A DNA stretch of 64,000 nt. Source: UBA2136 sp963974105 (GTDB lineage Bacteria > Pseudomonadota > Alphaproteobacteria > UBA2136). Within the stretch, counting starts at the first letter, position 1, and each line of letters opens with the position of its first letter. This document shows, piece by piece, positions 52,975-60,742 of the stretch. The stretch spans positions 124,001-188,000 of the forward strand of contig CAXBBG010000001.1 in the NCBI GenBank assembly GCA_963974105.1. Direction: 5' to 3'. The notes below the pieces were generated by a model that saw nothing but the letters and a program-made list of their open reading frames with translations, was not told the DNA's origin and did no database searches. A program made the position numbers and the translations under genes.

Positions 52975-52989
52975 CGTTTCATACTAAAA

Positions 52990-53610
52990 TTACATACCAA
53001 ACACAAACTGACTTGGCGTGTTTTTAACAACATCGCTTGCGCGTATTTTGCTAAACGCATTTGTATATTCAAATAACACATTTAATGTATAGTCAATGCG
53101 CTCACGCATATAAGCGTCTTGATCGGCATAACCATCTCTTGGGCTATCATGCAAAATTTCTGCAGCATGGCGCACAATCAAGTGGTCTGGGATATAACAA
53201 AGCTTACAGTTTTTGTAGCTAGATGAGCGCATTTCAGCAATAGGATAAGACCCATTAACCGACCCGCTCACACCCACAAGCAAACCTGGCTTGTGGCCAA
53301 ATTCTTTACCGCTCGCATAATGGAAAAAGTTTTTAAGGGCGGCTGGCGCTGTGCCATTATATTCAGGCGCTATGATAATAGCAGCGTCACACTCTTGCAG
53401 TTTTGCGCTTAACGGTTTCCAAGCAGGAGCCGCGTCACCTTCTTTACCCCACATACTTTCGTCCCAAAGCGGTAATGGGTTTTTGCCAAGATCAACCACA
53501 ACAGTCTCCGCTGTTTTATTCAGCTCTGCCACACGTTTACTTAAATATTCAGCAATACGCCCTGACTGACCTTCAGGTCTGTGCGACCCGCTAATAATAG
53601 CTATTTTCAA
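52990..53610 (-). CDS. NADPH-dependent FMN reductase-family flavoprotein
   Basis: 206 aa flavodoxin-like protein. FMN-binding KIAIISGSHRPEGQSGRIA and IIIAPEYNGTAPAALKNFFH are characteristic of the NADPH-dependent FMN/quinone reductase family (ChrR, azoreductase-like). It probably reduces quinones, flavins or metals. AAGGA precedes the ATG. Confidence 0.9.
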   Translation of the reverse strand: MKIAIISGSHRPEGQSGRIAEYLSKRVAELNKTAETVVVDLGKNPLPLWDESMWGKEGDAAPAWKPLSAKLQECDAAIIIAPEYNGTAPAALKNFFHYASGKEFGHKPGLLVGVSGSVNGSYPIAEMRSSSYKNCKLCYIPDHLIVRHAAEILHDSPRDGYADQDAYMRERIDYTLNVLFEYTNAFSKIRASDVVKNTPSQFVFGM

Positions 53611-53718
53611 ATTTTCATTCCTTTTCTTAAACTTTGAGTATCATTATTGAGCCTTTTGCATATTTTTGTAAAATATAAAAACTTGATAGCAACAATAAAA
53701 TATACTTATAAAATAGAG

Positions 53719-53740
53719 ATAGGCGCCTTTCAGCGCCTAC
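53719..53740 (-). terminator. Terminator-like hairpin after mdh
   Basis: Perfect arms TAGGCGC/GCGCCTA around a six-base loop, followed on the minus strand by a TCTCTATTTT stretch. Confidence 0.65.
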
Positions 53741-53757
53741 CCCACAAACATAATCGC

Positions 53758-54702
53758 TTACAGTGAGATTGAATCTACCAACCCTTTAACAGCAGCAACA
53801 GATTTATCAAACTGCTCTTGCTCCTCAGCTGTTAAGTCAATTTCAACCACACGTTCCACACCATTTTCACCAATCACACATGGCACACCAACATAAAGGT
53901 CTTTCACACCATATTCACCGTCTAAGTGGGCAGCACACGGTAAAATGCGACGCTTGTTAAACAGGTAGCTTTCTGCCATTGAAATAGCTGAAGCTGCTGG
54001 GGCGTAAAACGCTGAACCATTACCTAAAAGTTTCACAATTTCAGCGCCACCATTGGCTGTACGGTCAATAATTTCATCTAGTTTTTCTTGGGTCATCCAA
54101 CCTTTTTTAATAAGGTCTGGAATTGGGATACCTGCAGCTGTTGAATAACGTGCAAGCGGCACCATAGTGTCACCGTGACCACCTAAAACAAATGAGTTAA
54201 TATCTTCAATTGCAATGCCCAATGCTTCGCTTAAGAATAAGCTGAAGCGAGAAGAGTCAACCACACCTGCCATGCCAACAACTTTAGCATGGTCAAAGCC
54301 TGTTACTTCACGCATCACCCAAACCATCGCATCTAGCGGGTTTGTTATCACAATAACAAAAGCGTTTGGCGCGTATTCTTTAATACCTGCACCCACTGAC
54401 TTCATAACATTTGTGTTGATACCAATAAGATCATCACGGCTCATACCTGGCTTACGTGCAATACCAGCTGTAACAATAACAACATCAGCGTCGCAAATAT
54501 CAGCATAGTCGTTTGTGCCAATCACATTTGCAGAAGAACCGTCCACCGCTGTACTTTGCGCTAAGTCTAACGCTTTACCTTGAGGTGTTCCTTCAGCGAT
54601 ATCCATTAAAACAACGTCGCCTAAGTTTTTAAGAGTTGCAAGGTGGGCAAGCGTGCCACCAATGTTACCAGCACCTACAAGTGCAATTTTTTTAACAGCC
54701 AT
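53758..54702 (-). CDS. mdh: Malate dehydrogenase (LDH-like type)
   Basis: 314 aa. NAD-binding KKIALVGAGNIGGTLAHLA with the Asp at VVLMDI. Substrate-recognition loop GIARKPGMSRDDL contains the Arg that distinguishes malate from lactate dehydrogenase. VITNPLDAMVWV and the catalytic His in VLGGHGDTMVPLARY are intact. TCA-cycle enzyme, near sucCD as in many alphaproteobacteria, though here separated by two unrelated genes. Confidence 0.97.
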   Translation of the reverse strand: MAVKKIALVGAGNIGGTLAHLATLKNLGDVVLMDIAEGTPQGKALDLAQSTAVDGSSANVIGTNDYADICDADVVIVTAGIARKPGMSRDDLIGINTNVMKSVGAGIKEYAPNAFVIVITNPLDAMVWVMREVTGFDHAKVVGMAGVVDSSRFSLFLSEALGIAIEDINSFVLGGHGDTMVPLARYSTAAGIPIPDLIKKGWMTQEKLDEIIDRTANGGAEIVKLLGNGSAFYAPAASAISMAESYLFNKRRILPCAAHLDGEYGVKDLYVGVPCVIGENGVERVVEIDLTAEEQEQFDKSVAAVKGLVDSISL

Positions 54703-54765
54703 GTAAACGACCCTTTTATTATTAATTTTTGAATTGAACCTTAGGATACGCCATATAAACCCAAA

Positions 54766-54802
54766 TAAAAAGCCCCTTTTAAAATTTAGGGGCTTTTTTT
54801 TA
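54766..54802. terminator. Intrinsic terminator
   Basis: Stem AAAAAGCCCCT/AGGGGCTTTTT with an AT-rich loop, placed after the glycine-zipper lipoprotein gene (minus). Confidence 0.88.
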
Positions 54803-54821
54803 AGACTTTGACCGCTGTGGG

Positions 54822-55319
54822 TTAGTCTTTATATTGCGTGTCGTTTGTGCGTTCAAACTGCATGTTTTGTGATTGGTCAGCCACAACAGTTTTACGGCCG
54901 CCTGCAAATTCGCGTACCAATACTTTAGTGCCCATATTTATCAAATTCCCACCTTGAGTCACCGTAACAATACCACCATCTTGAAGTTCTACTGTGTAAA
55001 TGAAAGCCATTTCGGTTTTAGATGAAATAGCGTCACCCGCAACCGCGCCACCTAATACACCTAAACCAGCACCAACATAAGCACCTTGACCTTTACCAAT
55101 TTGAGAACCAGCTAAACCACCCAAAATAGCGCCAACACCCGTTGCGTTTTTAGATGCTTTAATGTTTACAGATGTCTGGTCGATAGAGATAACAACCCCA
55201 CGGTACACAGCACGAATAGATTGAGACTCTTCATACGTTAAAACGTTTGGGTTTGTTGTGGGTGTGCTAAAGCAACCTGTTAAGGTAGCTACAACTGCAA
55301 TCAGTAGTATATTTTTCAT
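54822..55319 (-). CDS. Glycine-zipper (17-kDa antigen/SlyB-like) outer-membrane lipoprotein
   Basis: 165 aa. Lipobox TLTGC (Cys at residue 16). Glycine-zipper motif NATGVGAILGGLAGSQIGKG, followed by YVGAGLGVLGGAVAGDAI. C-terminal beta-rich domain. This is the Rickettsia 17-kDa antigen/SlyB plan, an abundant envelope lipoprotein type with structural roles. Confidence 0.9.
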   Translation of the reverse strand: MKNILLIAVVATLTGCFSTPTTNPNVLTYEESQSIRAVYRGVVISIDQTSVNIKASKNATGVGAILGGLAGSQIGKGQGAYVGAGLGVLGGAVAGDAISSKTEMAFIYTVELQDGGIVTVTQGGNLINMGTKVLVREFAGGRKTVVADQSQNMQFERTNDTQYKD

Positions 55320-55408
55320 GTGATGAACTTTTCTTCCAATTTATATAATCCATGTTCTAAAAGTTAGAATACGACAAATACATTTAAATAAAAAGAAAAT
55401 ATATAAAA

Positions 55409-55438
55409 ATAAAGCCTCGAAATGAGGCTCTATTTTAT
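55409..55438. terminator. Intrinsic terminator of the M48 protease gene
   Basis: Stem AGCCTC/GAGGCT with loop GAAAT and a U-rich tract on the minus strand (TTTATTTTTATAT). Confidence 0.75.
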
Positions 55439-55457
55439 AAGACAATACCAGCTACCT

Positions 55458-57014
55458 TTATTGCAAAATCTTAAGGTTTGGGTCAACAATTAACTTAACC
55501 TTATGGCCCACTTTAACAGCGTCATATTGACCTAAACCATTCAGCGCCCTAAACCACGATTCTTTAAGATCTCCAAATGGGAGCTTTGCCGCTAACGATT
55601 TAACCGTGTCACCTTTTTGAACCGTATAAATCTTCACACGCAATGGTTCGATACGGTCTGCGTCTTTTCGGCTTAAACGCTGAAAGCTTTCAGCGCTTTT
55701 GAAAAACTGTTGGTCTAGGTTTTCAAAATGCTCTTCTGGCGTAAAGAAGCTCAGTATGTAAAAGTCACGACCTGAGCTACCTTTTTCAACATCATCGCGT
55801 TTATCTTGTAAAACTTTAAAGCCAAATACACGCTGCATACCAAGCGTTTCAAGTTTACCCCACGTCCCACGTTTTACCCATTTTTGGGTACCTGTATAGG
55901 CTTCAAAACCATCAAGCTCAAGCTTTTGCAATTGGCGCAATTTAGGATACATCACACGCAGAGTTTCTTCTGGGTCTTCCCCTTTTGAAACACGCTTTTT
56001 ATAGAAAGAAGCTTCGGCTTTATAAACGTTATTATACGAACGCCAACCATCACCCATATACATGGTTAAGAAACCTTCAGGCAATGTGCCCACCATGCGA
56101 TTGTCGGGGTTATATAGGTTACGTTCCCCCACCACACCATATTGACGAAAGTTTGGCCCAAAAGCCATGCCATCAATTTTTGCCAAGAAACGGTCACGGT
56201 TTTCACTTACATAACCTTGAGGCAGTGAGCCTTCACGCTTAATCACTTGCTCCACACGGTCATCAGGATTGGGATGCGATGCGAGCAAGTCATAATACAT
56301 TGACTCTTTTGGCTCTTCACCATCATTGAAATACTTGTAGATCGTTGTACGTAGGTCGTTATAATAACCCATGGTTTGATACATACCGACAGCCTCCTTA
56401 GGGTCATAACCCATGGAACGCATGTAACGCAGCGCTAATTCATCTGCTTCATCTTCATAAGCACGGCTGTATTTTGCAAAGCCAACTTGAGTTGCAAATA
56501 AACCTGCACCTAGCGCACCATAAGCAACGGCCTTGTTGTCCGTGTTGGCACCAATAAGCGCTGCCCCTACAAATAAAAGCGCAGACCCTGCTTTACGTGC
56601 AGCGTCTTTACGTACAGTGTGACGCGCAGCTACGTGCCCTGCTTCGTGTGCCATAACGGCGGCAAATTCAGACTCAGAATTCATAAAAGGGATAATACCG
56701 CGGTAGATATTGATATAGCCAGGGGTTGCCCAAGCATTGAATTGACCACTATCTAAAACAATAAACTCAAATGGCATTTCTGCACGTTCTGTTACATCAA
56801 CCAAGTTACGGGAAATTTCTTTGTAATATTTTACGAAAGCATCATTTTCTTTATAAAGACCATGTGTTTTAATGGCGTTTCGTGCCACATCATGTCCAAT
56901 TTCAAACTCTTCTTCTTCGGTCATAAAAACCATATCAACCCCGCCTGTGGCTGGATTTTTAGCACAGCCAAACAATGCCAAAGTAAGCATAAATGTGCTT
57001 AATAAATATTTCAT
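55458..57014 (-). CDS. M48-family metalloprotease lipoprotein with C-terminal LysM-like domain (BepA-like)
   Basis: 518 aa. Lipobox ALFGC (Cys at residue 17). Zinc motif MAHEAGHVAARHT (HExxH) near residue 123, and a downstream metal-ligand Glu in YSRAYEDEADELALRYM. The C-terminus carries a LysM-like stretch (YTVQKGDTVKSLAAKLPFG). BepA/YfgC-type proteases maintain outer-membrane assembly in the periplasm, but lack this LysM end. Confidence 0.9.
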   Translation of the reverse strand: MKYLLSTFMLTLALFGCAKNPATGGVDMVFMTEEEEFEIGHDVARNAIKTHGLYKENDAFVKYYKEISRNLVDVTERAEMPFEFIVLDSGQFNAWATPGYINIYRGIIPFMNSESEFAAVMAHEAGHVAARHTVRKDAARKAGSALLFVGAALIGANTDNKAVAYGALGAGLFATQVGFAKYSRAYEDEADELALRYMRSMGYDPKEAVGMYQTMGYYNDLRTTIYKYFNDGEEPKESMYYDLLASHPNPDDRVEQVIKREGSLPQGYVSENRDRFLAKIDGMAFGPNFRQYGVVGERNLYNPDNRMVGTLPEGFLTMYMGDGWRSYNNVYKAEASFYKKRVSKGEDPEETLRVMYPKLRQLQKLELDGFEAYTGTQKWVKRGTWGKLETLGMQRVFGFKVLQDKRDDVEKGSSGRDFYILSFFTPEEHFENLDQQFFKSAESFQRLSRKDADRIEPLRVKIYTVQKGDTVKSLAAKLPFGDLKESWFRALNGLGQYDAVKVGHKVKLIVDPNLKILQ

Positions 57015-57093
57015 ATTTCATTCCCCTTTAAACCCTTAAAAAAAGGCAGTATAGCAAACGCCTTTAAATTTGCAATCAAAAGTTGATCTACAT

Positions 57094-57122
57094 AAAAAAA
57101 CACCCTAAAAAAGGGTGTTTTT
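57094..57122. terminator. Intrinsic terminator
   Basis: Stem AAACACCCT/AGGGTGTTT with loop AAAA, downstream of the small gene at 57136-57434 on the minus strand. Confidence 0.85.
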
Positions 57123-57135
57123 AAAATGCTACAGA

Positions 57136-57434
57136 TCATTCAGTTATCACCTGATACACATCAATCGCTTTACGCTTCACTTCATCCATCACCGTGGATT
57201 CTTCAGGTGCTGGACTTAATACTTTTTTGCGTCTTCACCACCTGTGAAAATGCTTTTAATAGCTTCTGCAATGCTTTGGAATATACGCTCAAAGAAGTCA
57301 GCAATAACATTCAAAATTCGCTCGATAATACCAACAATTTTATCTTCAGCAGCGTCGTTTGCCATTGCGTCTTGTGCATAAAACGCACCAACCACCATTA
57401 GAACAACAATTGGAACCCATATATATTTTTTCAT
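57136..57434 (-). CDS. Small secreted protein with possible -1 frameshifted extension
   Basis: In the zero frame (57216-57434) this is a 72-aa protein with a signal peptide (MKKYIWVPIVVLMVVGAFYA, cleavage near AMA) and an amphipathic helix (IERILNVIADFFERIFQSIA), ending GGEDAKKY. The last codons GCA AAA AAG contain A AAA AAG in frame, the dnaX slippery heptamer, with AGGTGG about 9 bases before it. A -1 shift would replace Y-stop by VLSPAPEESTVMDEVKRKAI and DVYQVITE, ending at 57136 just before the terminator. A one-base deletion is the alternative. AAGGGG precedes the ATG. Confidence 0.55.
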
Positions 57435-57465
57435 AATTAACCCCTTAAACTTTTACTTTGATTGA

Positions 57466-58362
57466 TTATATTTTACGGCTTTTAAAAACTTTAGATGGGT
57501 TTTGGTGCAAACGCCCAAAGCCTAAAGTCTTTTTATCGATACCGAATGCTGTACCCACCAGTTGAGCAATGTTCATTTCTGGTAGGTCAATTTTTTCACC
57601 TAAATGTTTTTCACTACGCGCTTGGTACGCACCAAGAGCCATGTCACACAAAGTACAAGGAGAAACCATAATTTCTGCACCTTCACGCTTTGCTTCAAGA
57701 GAATGTCCGCCAGACATTTTTAAAAATGTACCTTCTTGAACAAGCATTGTATGGAAACCACAACACTTATCTTTACCGCTATAGTCAACAGATTCGCCGC
57801 CCATTGCCGTAATAAGTGTGTCTAGATATTTAGGTGCCTCGCCGCCACGTCCGTTAAACACTTCATTTGGACGCATGGCATGACAACCATAAAATGGTGC
57901 AACTTTTAAACCATTTAAAGGCTTTGAAACTTGTTCTTTTACTTTTTCTACGCCAATATCATCCACCATAACCCAGATAAGATGTTTAACATCTATCGTC
58001 CCCATGTAAGGGCGAATACCGGCTTTAGTGAGTACGTTGTTAATTTTTTCAAGCAAGTCAGCTTCTTTTTTAAGACGCTCATTGGCAAAGGTAAATGTTT
58101 GTAAACACGTATTGCAAATCGTCACAATATCCATACCCATTTCTTCTGCTTGAGAAAAAATACGCGCACATACAGCAAGCCCCGCAGCGGGGTCATGTTC
58201 TTGCAAGTTACCAGCCCCACAACATGTTGCTTTTGGCATTTCGTGCAATGTAATCCCCAATTTTTCGCTTACAGCGCGCGCAGACCAGTCCGCTTCTTTT
58301 TGAATTTGTTTTGCCGCACAGCCAGGGTAATAGGCGTAATTTAAATCTTGTGAAATTCCCAT
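57466..58362 (-). CDS. HdrB-like succinate dehydrogenase subunit (SdhE of type-E complexes; two CCG domains)
   Basis: 298 aa with two cysteine-rich CCG domains: YYPGCAAKQ, ATCCGAGN, CNTC, then FYGCHAMRP, KDKCCGFHT, SPCTLCD. This is the heterodisulfide reductase subunit B plan, known as the membrane-anchoring/electron-transfer subunit of non-classical (type E) succinate:quinone reductases. It follows sdhB by about 90 bp. No SdhC/SdhD-like helical subunits are seen nearby, supporting the type-E reading. Confidence 0.85.
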   Translation of the reverse strand: MGISQDLNYAYYPGCAAKQIQKEADWSARAVSEKLGITLHEMPKATCCGAGNLQEHDPAAGLAVCARIFSQAEEMGMDIVTICNTCLQTFTFANERLKKEADLLEKINNVLTKAGIRPYMGTIDVKHLIWVMVDDIGVEKVKEQVSKPLNGLKVAPFYGCHAMRPNEVFNGRGGEAPKYLDTLITAMGGESVDYSGKDKCCGFHTMLVQEGTFLKMSGGHSLEAKREGAEIMVSPCTLCDMALGAYQARSEKHLGEKIDLPEMNIAQLVGTAFGIDKKTLGFGRLHQNPSKVFKSRKI

Positions 58363-58454
58363 AACGCGTTTATTTTCCTTTATATCTCAATTTTATTTTT
58401 ATTTATATTTGCTGTGCTTTTTAAGGCTTTGCAAATGCATTTTTTTCTTAAAAC

Positions 58455-59474
58455 TTAACCAGCGCCTGGGCCTGTGTCTTCTTGCCTTGTTTCAACGTCT
58501 ACTGGGTTTGCGGCAAGCTCTTTATACATCGCTTGCACTTCGTCAACACCTTCAACCTTATGTGGGAATGGTGATGGGATTTTACCTTTTTTAGCCAAGT
58601 GGAATGCGTTGCCAAGCTGTTTAACAATACCAAAAATACCTAATGTTTTAATTAACATAAATGGTTCGTTCAACATGCCTGAATTTGCAATATCGTTTTT
58701 AAACGCCATGGCGTGCTTAGCACCGCCGTTGTTTGTCACACCTGCTTCAATTGCACGGACACGTAATTTTGCAATGGCTTCCATTGGCGCCACGTCTTTT
58801 GGACAAGCGTCGACACACATACCACAACGGGTACAGTCCCAAATACCGTGTTTTTCTGAAAGCTCTTTTAGACGTTCTGTTTTATGCCCTTCACGTGGGT
58901 CGGCCACAAAACGGAAGGCTTTGGCGAGGGCTGCAGGCCCTAAAAATTCTGAATCGACTGCCATTTCAGTACAGTCACTATAACAACAACCACACATAAT
59001 GCAGTTACTCACCATGTTCACTTGTTCAAATGAAGACTTATTCACGTTTTTGTCGGCTTCTTTACCTTCTTGAACGTACGGAATAATGGCGTCTACCTTG
59101 CTGTAAAAGTTTGCAATATCTACCGCAAGGTCTTTAATAACAGGTTGGTTTTTTTGAGGCGAAATTTCAATAACATCAGCTGCTGGCAAATTCTTTTCAG
59201 CATTACCGTCAACAATTTCATGCACTTTTGTTTTACATGCAAGACGGCTACGATTGTTGATAACCATACCGCAACTTCCGCAAATAGACGCACGACATGA
59301 ACGACGAAACGTTAAAGAACCATCTTGCTGTGCTTTAATATCTTCCAACGCTTGGAGAACCGTTGTGGAGTTGTCATAGCTCACTTTAAATTCTTCCGTG
59401 CGCCCCACAAACTTACCTTGAGTTGTTTCACCACGGTTAATTTTAAATGATACAGTCTTCTTATTTGCAGCCAT
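58455..59474 (-). CDS. sdhB: Succinate dehydrogenase iron-sulfur subunit (non-classical type)
   Basis: 339 aa, longer than the classical ~240-260. The [2Fe-2S] motif is CRASICGSCGMVINNRSRLA, then C. The second domain has CIMCGCCYSDC and CTRCGMCVDACPKDVAP. The latter carries four Cys spaced as CxxCxxCxxxCP, as in type-E enzymes with a second [4Fe-4S] cluster, whereas classical SdhB has a [3Fe-4S] site. The C-terminal ~90 residues form an extra domain. It passes electrons from SdhA to the HdrB-like subunit. Confidence 0.92.
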   Translation of the reverse strand: MAANKKTVSFKINRGETTQGKFVGRTEEFKVSYDNSTTVLQALEDIKAQQDGSLTFRRSCRASICGSCGMVINNRSRLACKTKVHEIVDGNAEKNLPAADVIEISPQKNQPVIKDLAVDIANFYSKVDAIIPYVQEGKEADKNVNKSSFEQVNMVSNCIMCGCCYSDCTEMAVDSEFLGPAALAKAFRFVADPREGHKTERLKELSEKHGIWDCTRCGMCVDACPKDVAPMEAIAKLRVRAIEAGVTNNGGAKHAMAFKNDIANSGMLNEPFMLIKTLGIFGIVKQLGNAFHLAKKGKIPSPFPHKVEGVDEVQAMYKELAANPVDVETRQEDTGPGAG

Positions 59475-59692
59475 TTTTGTTTTTACGCCTTTTATAATAA
59501 ATACAAGTTCTAGCGAATTATAATGTATTGAAGTGTTAATGTCACTATTTCATACAAATTTTACACAAACAATCACATTATATTGACATCTATGCCACGA
59601 ATTTGTATACCCACACAGGTAAGACACACTTTCCGTTCCTTTTTTAGGTTAAGTTATAACTTATTCCCCCTCTTCTCAATGGAGTACTCTTC

Positions 59693-60424
59693 ATGGAAAC
59701 AAAAAGCATGGGTTTAAATCAATTATTTGTATTAACGGCTGTCAAAGCTGGGCATAAAAATGTTAAAGATATCATAAATTATATCAACCATACGGCAAAC
59801 GTTTCATTAACAGCGCGCCGCGTGCATGAGTCGTTAAACTCCTTAACACAACGTCAACTTATTCAAAGCACAGCGCCCACACAAGGGCAACGTGCCAAAC
59901 AACATAGCATGACAAAAACTGGTAACGATGTAGCGCTAAAGCATTTACAGAGCATCCACGCCATCAGGCAAGATATAAAGCAAATAGATGCACACAAAAA
60001 CACCGTTCCTGAAAATTTACTCGAACAAGATGAAATCAATGCCCTTTTGGAAGGGTTTAATGATCGTGATACGCATTTTTTATCACACACTCCTGTGCAA
60101 AGGCTCCCTTCTTATGAAGAAATAATAGCGGCTTTTAAAAATCGCCGTGAAGATGCTAAGCATAAAATATACATAGGCTTACTTCATAAGCACCATATTG
60201 GACGCCTTATTGTACGTGGTGTTGCTGTCATAAAAATTTCAAGCTTTATACACATTTGGTACGACAATATAGGTAATGCCTTTCAAAAGGATCTTCCTTC
60301 TGGAAAAACAAAAATTTACGTCCACACACCTGTGGGGGTTGTACGCTTATACGAAAACAATACTTACCGCGACTTAAGCGACTGCCCTTTTGCAGAACGT
60401 GCTTTTATTAAAGCCATCCTTTAG
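59693..60424 (+). CDS. Winged-helix-like protein with a FliM-type N-terminal motif inside, 243 aa
   Basis: No family recognised. Residues ~5-75 look like a winged helix (FVLTAVKAGHKNVKDIINYI, SLTARRVHESLNSLTQRQLI, SMTKTGNDVALKHL), as in PadR/MarR-type regulators. Around residue 108 the sequence LLEQDEINALLEGF resembles the CheY-binding peptide of FliM (LSQxEIDALLxG). The C-terminal half is beta-rich and of unknown role. GGAG lies 8 bases before the ATG. It sits divergent from sdhB, between sdhB and sdhA. Confidence 0.65.
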   Translation: METKSMGLNQLFVLTAVKAGHKNVKDIINYINHTANVSLTARRVHESLNSLTQRQLIQSTAPTQGQRAKQHSMTKTGNDVALKHLQSIHAIRQDIKQIDAHKNTVPENLLEQDEINALLEGFNDRDTHFLSHTPVQRLPSYEEIIAAFKNRREDAKHKIYIGLLHKHHIGRLIVRGVAVIKISSFIHIWYDNIGNAFQKDLPSGKTKIYVHTPVGVVRLYENNTYRDLSDCPFAERAFIKAIL

Positions 60425-60444
60425 CCTTTTACTGAACATCGAAC

Positions 60445-60477
60445 AAAAAAGACCTCTCATGAAAGAGGTCTTTTTTA
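60445..60477. terminator. Bidirectional intrinsic terminator
   Basis: Stem AAAGACCTCT/AGAGGTCTTT with loop CATGAA and T6, between the winged-helix-like gene and the convergent small gene. Confidence 0.9.
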
Positions 60478-60507
60478 TTTTATATTTTTTATTAAAACAC
60501 CAATGCG

Positions 60508-60723
60508 TTAACAGCGCGCACCTGAGATACTACAACGCTTAACAACGGGTGCACCATTGCCTGTGCCCATACGCACACCACCAACGTCATCTTGTCTTTG
60601 AATGCCGCCAAAATCAACATCGGCACCAGCTTCTTCACTGGTGACGGTTTCTGTTTTATAGCCGACAATAAAAGCGGCTGTCAGCAAAACCAAGAACAAA
60701 ATCATAGAGAGAAAAAATTTCAT
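60508..60723 (-). CDS. Small membrane-anchored protein after sdhA, 71 aa
   Basis: One N-terminal hydrophobic helix (FLSMILFLVLLTAAFIVGY), then a Gly/Asp-rich tail ending in two Cys (KRCSISGARC). AAGG precedes the ATG, 20 bp after the sdhA stop, so it is co-transcribed with sdhA. I do not recognise it; it could be an accessory membrane piece of the dehydrogenase, but no motif shows this. Confidence 0.6.
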   Translation of the reverse strand: MKFFLSMILFLVLLTAAFIVGYKTETVTSEEAGADVDFGGIQRQDDVGGVRMGTGNGAPVVKRCSISGARC

Positions 60724-60742
60724 TACAAAACGCCTTTAACGG

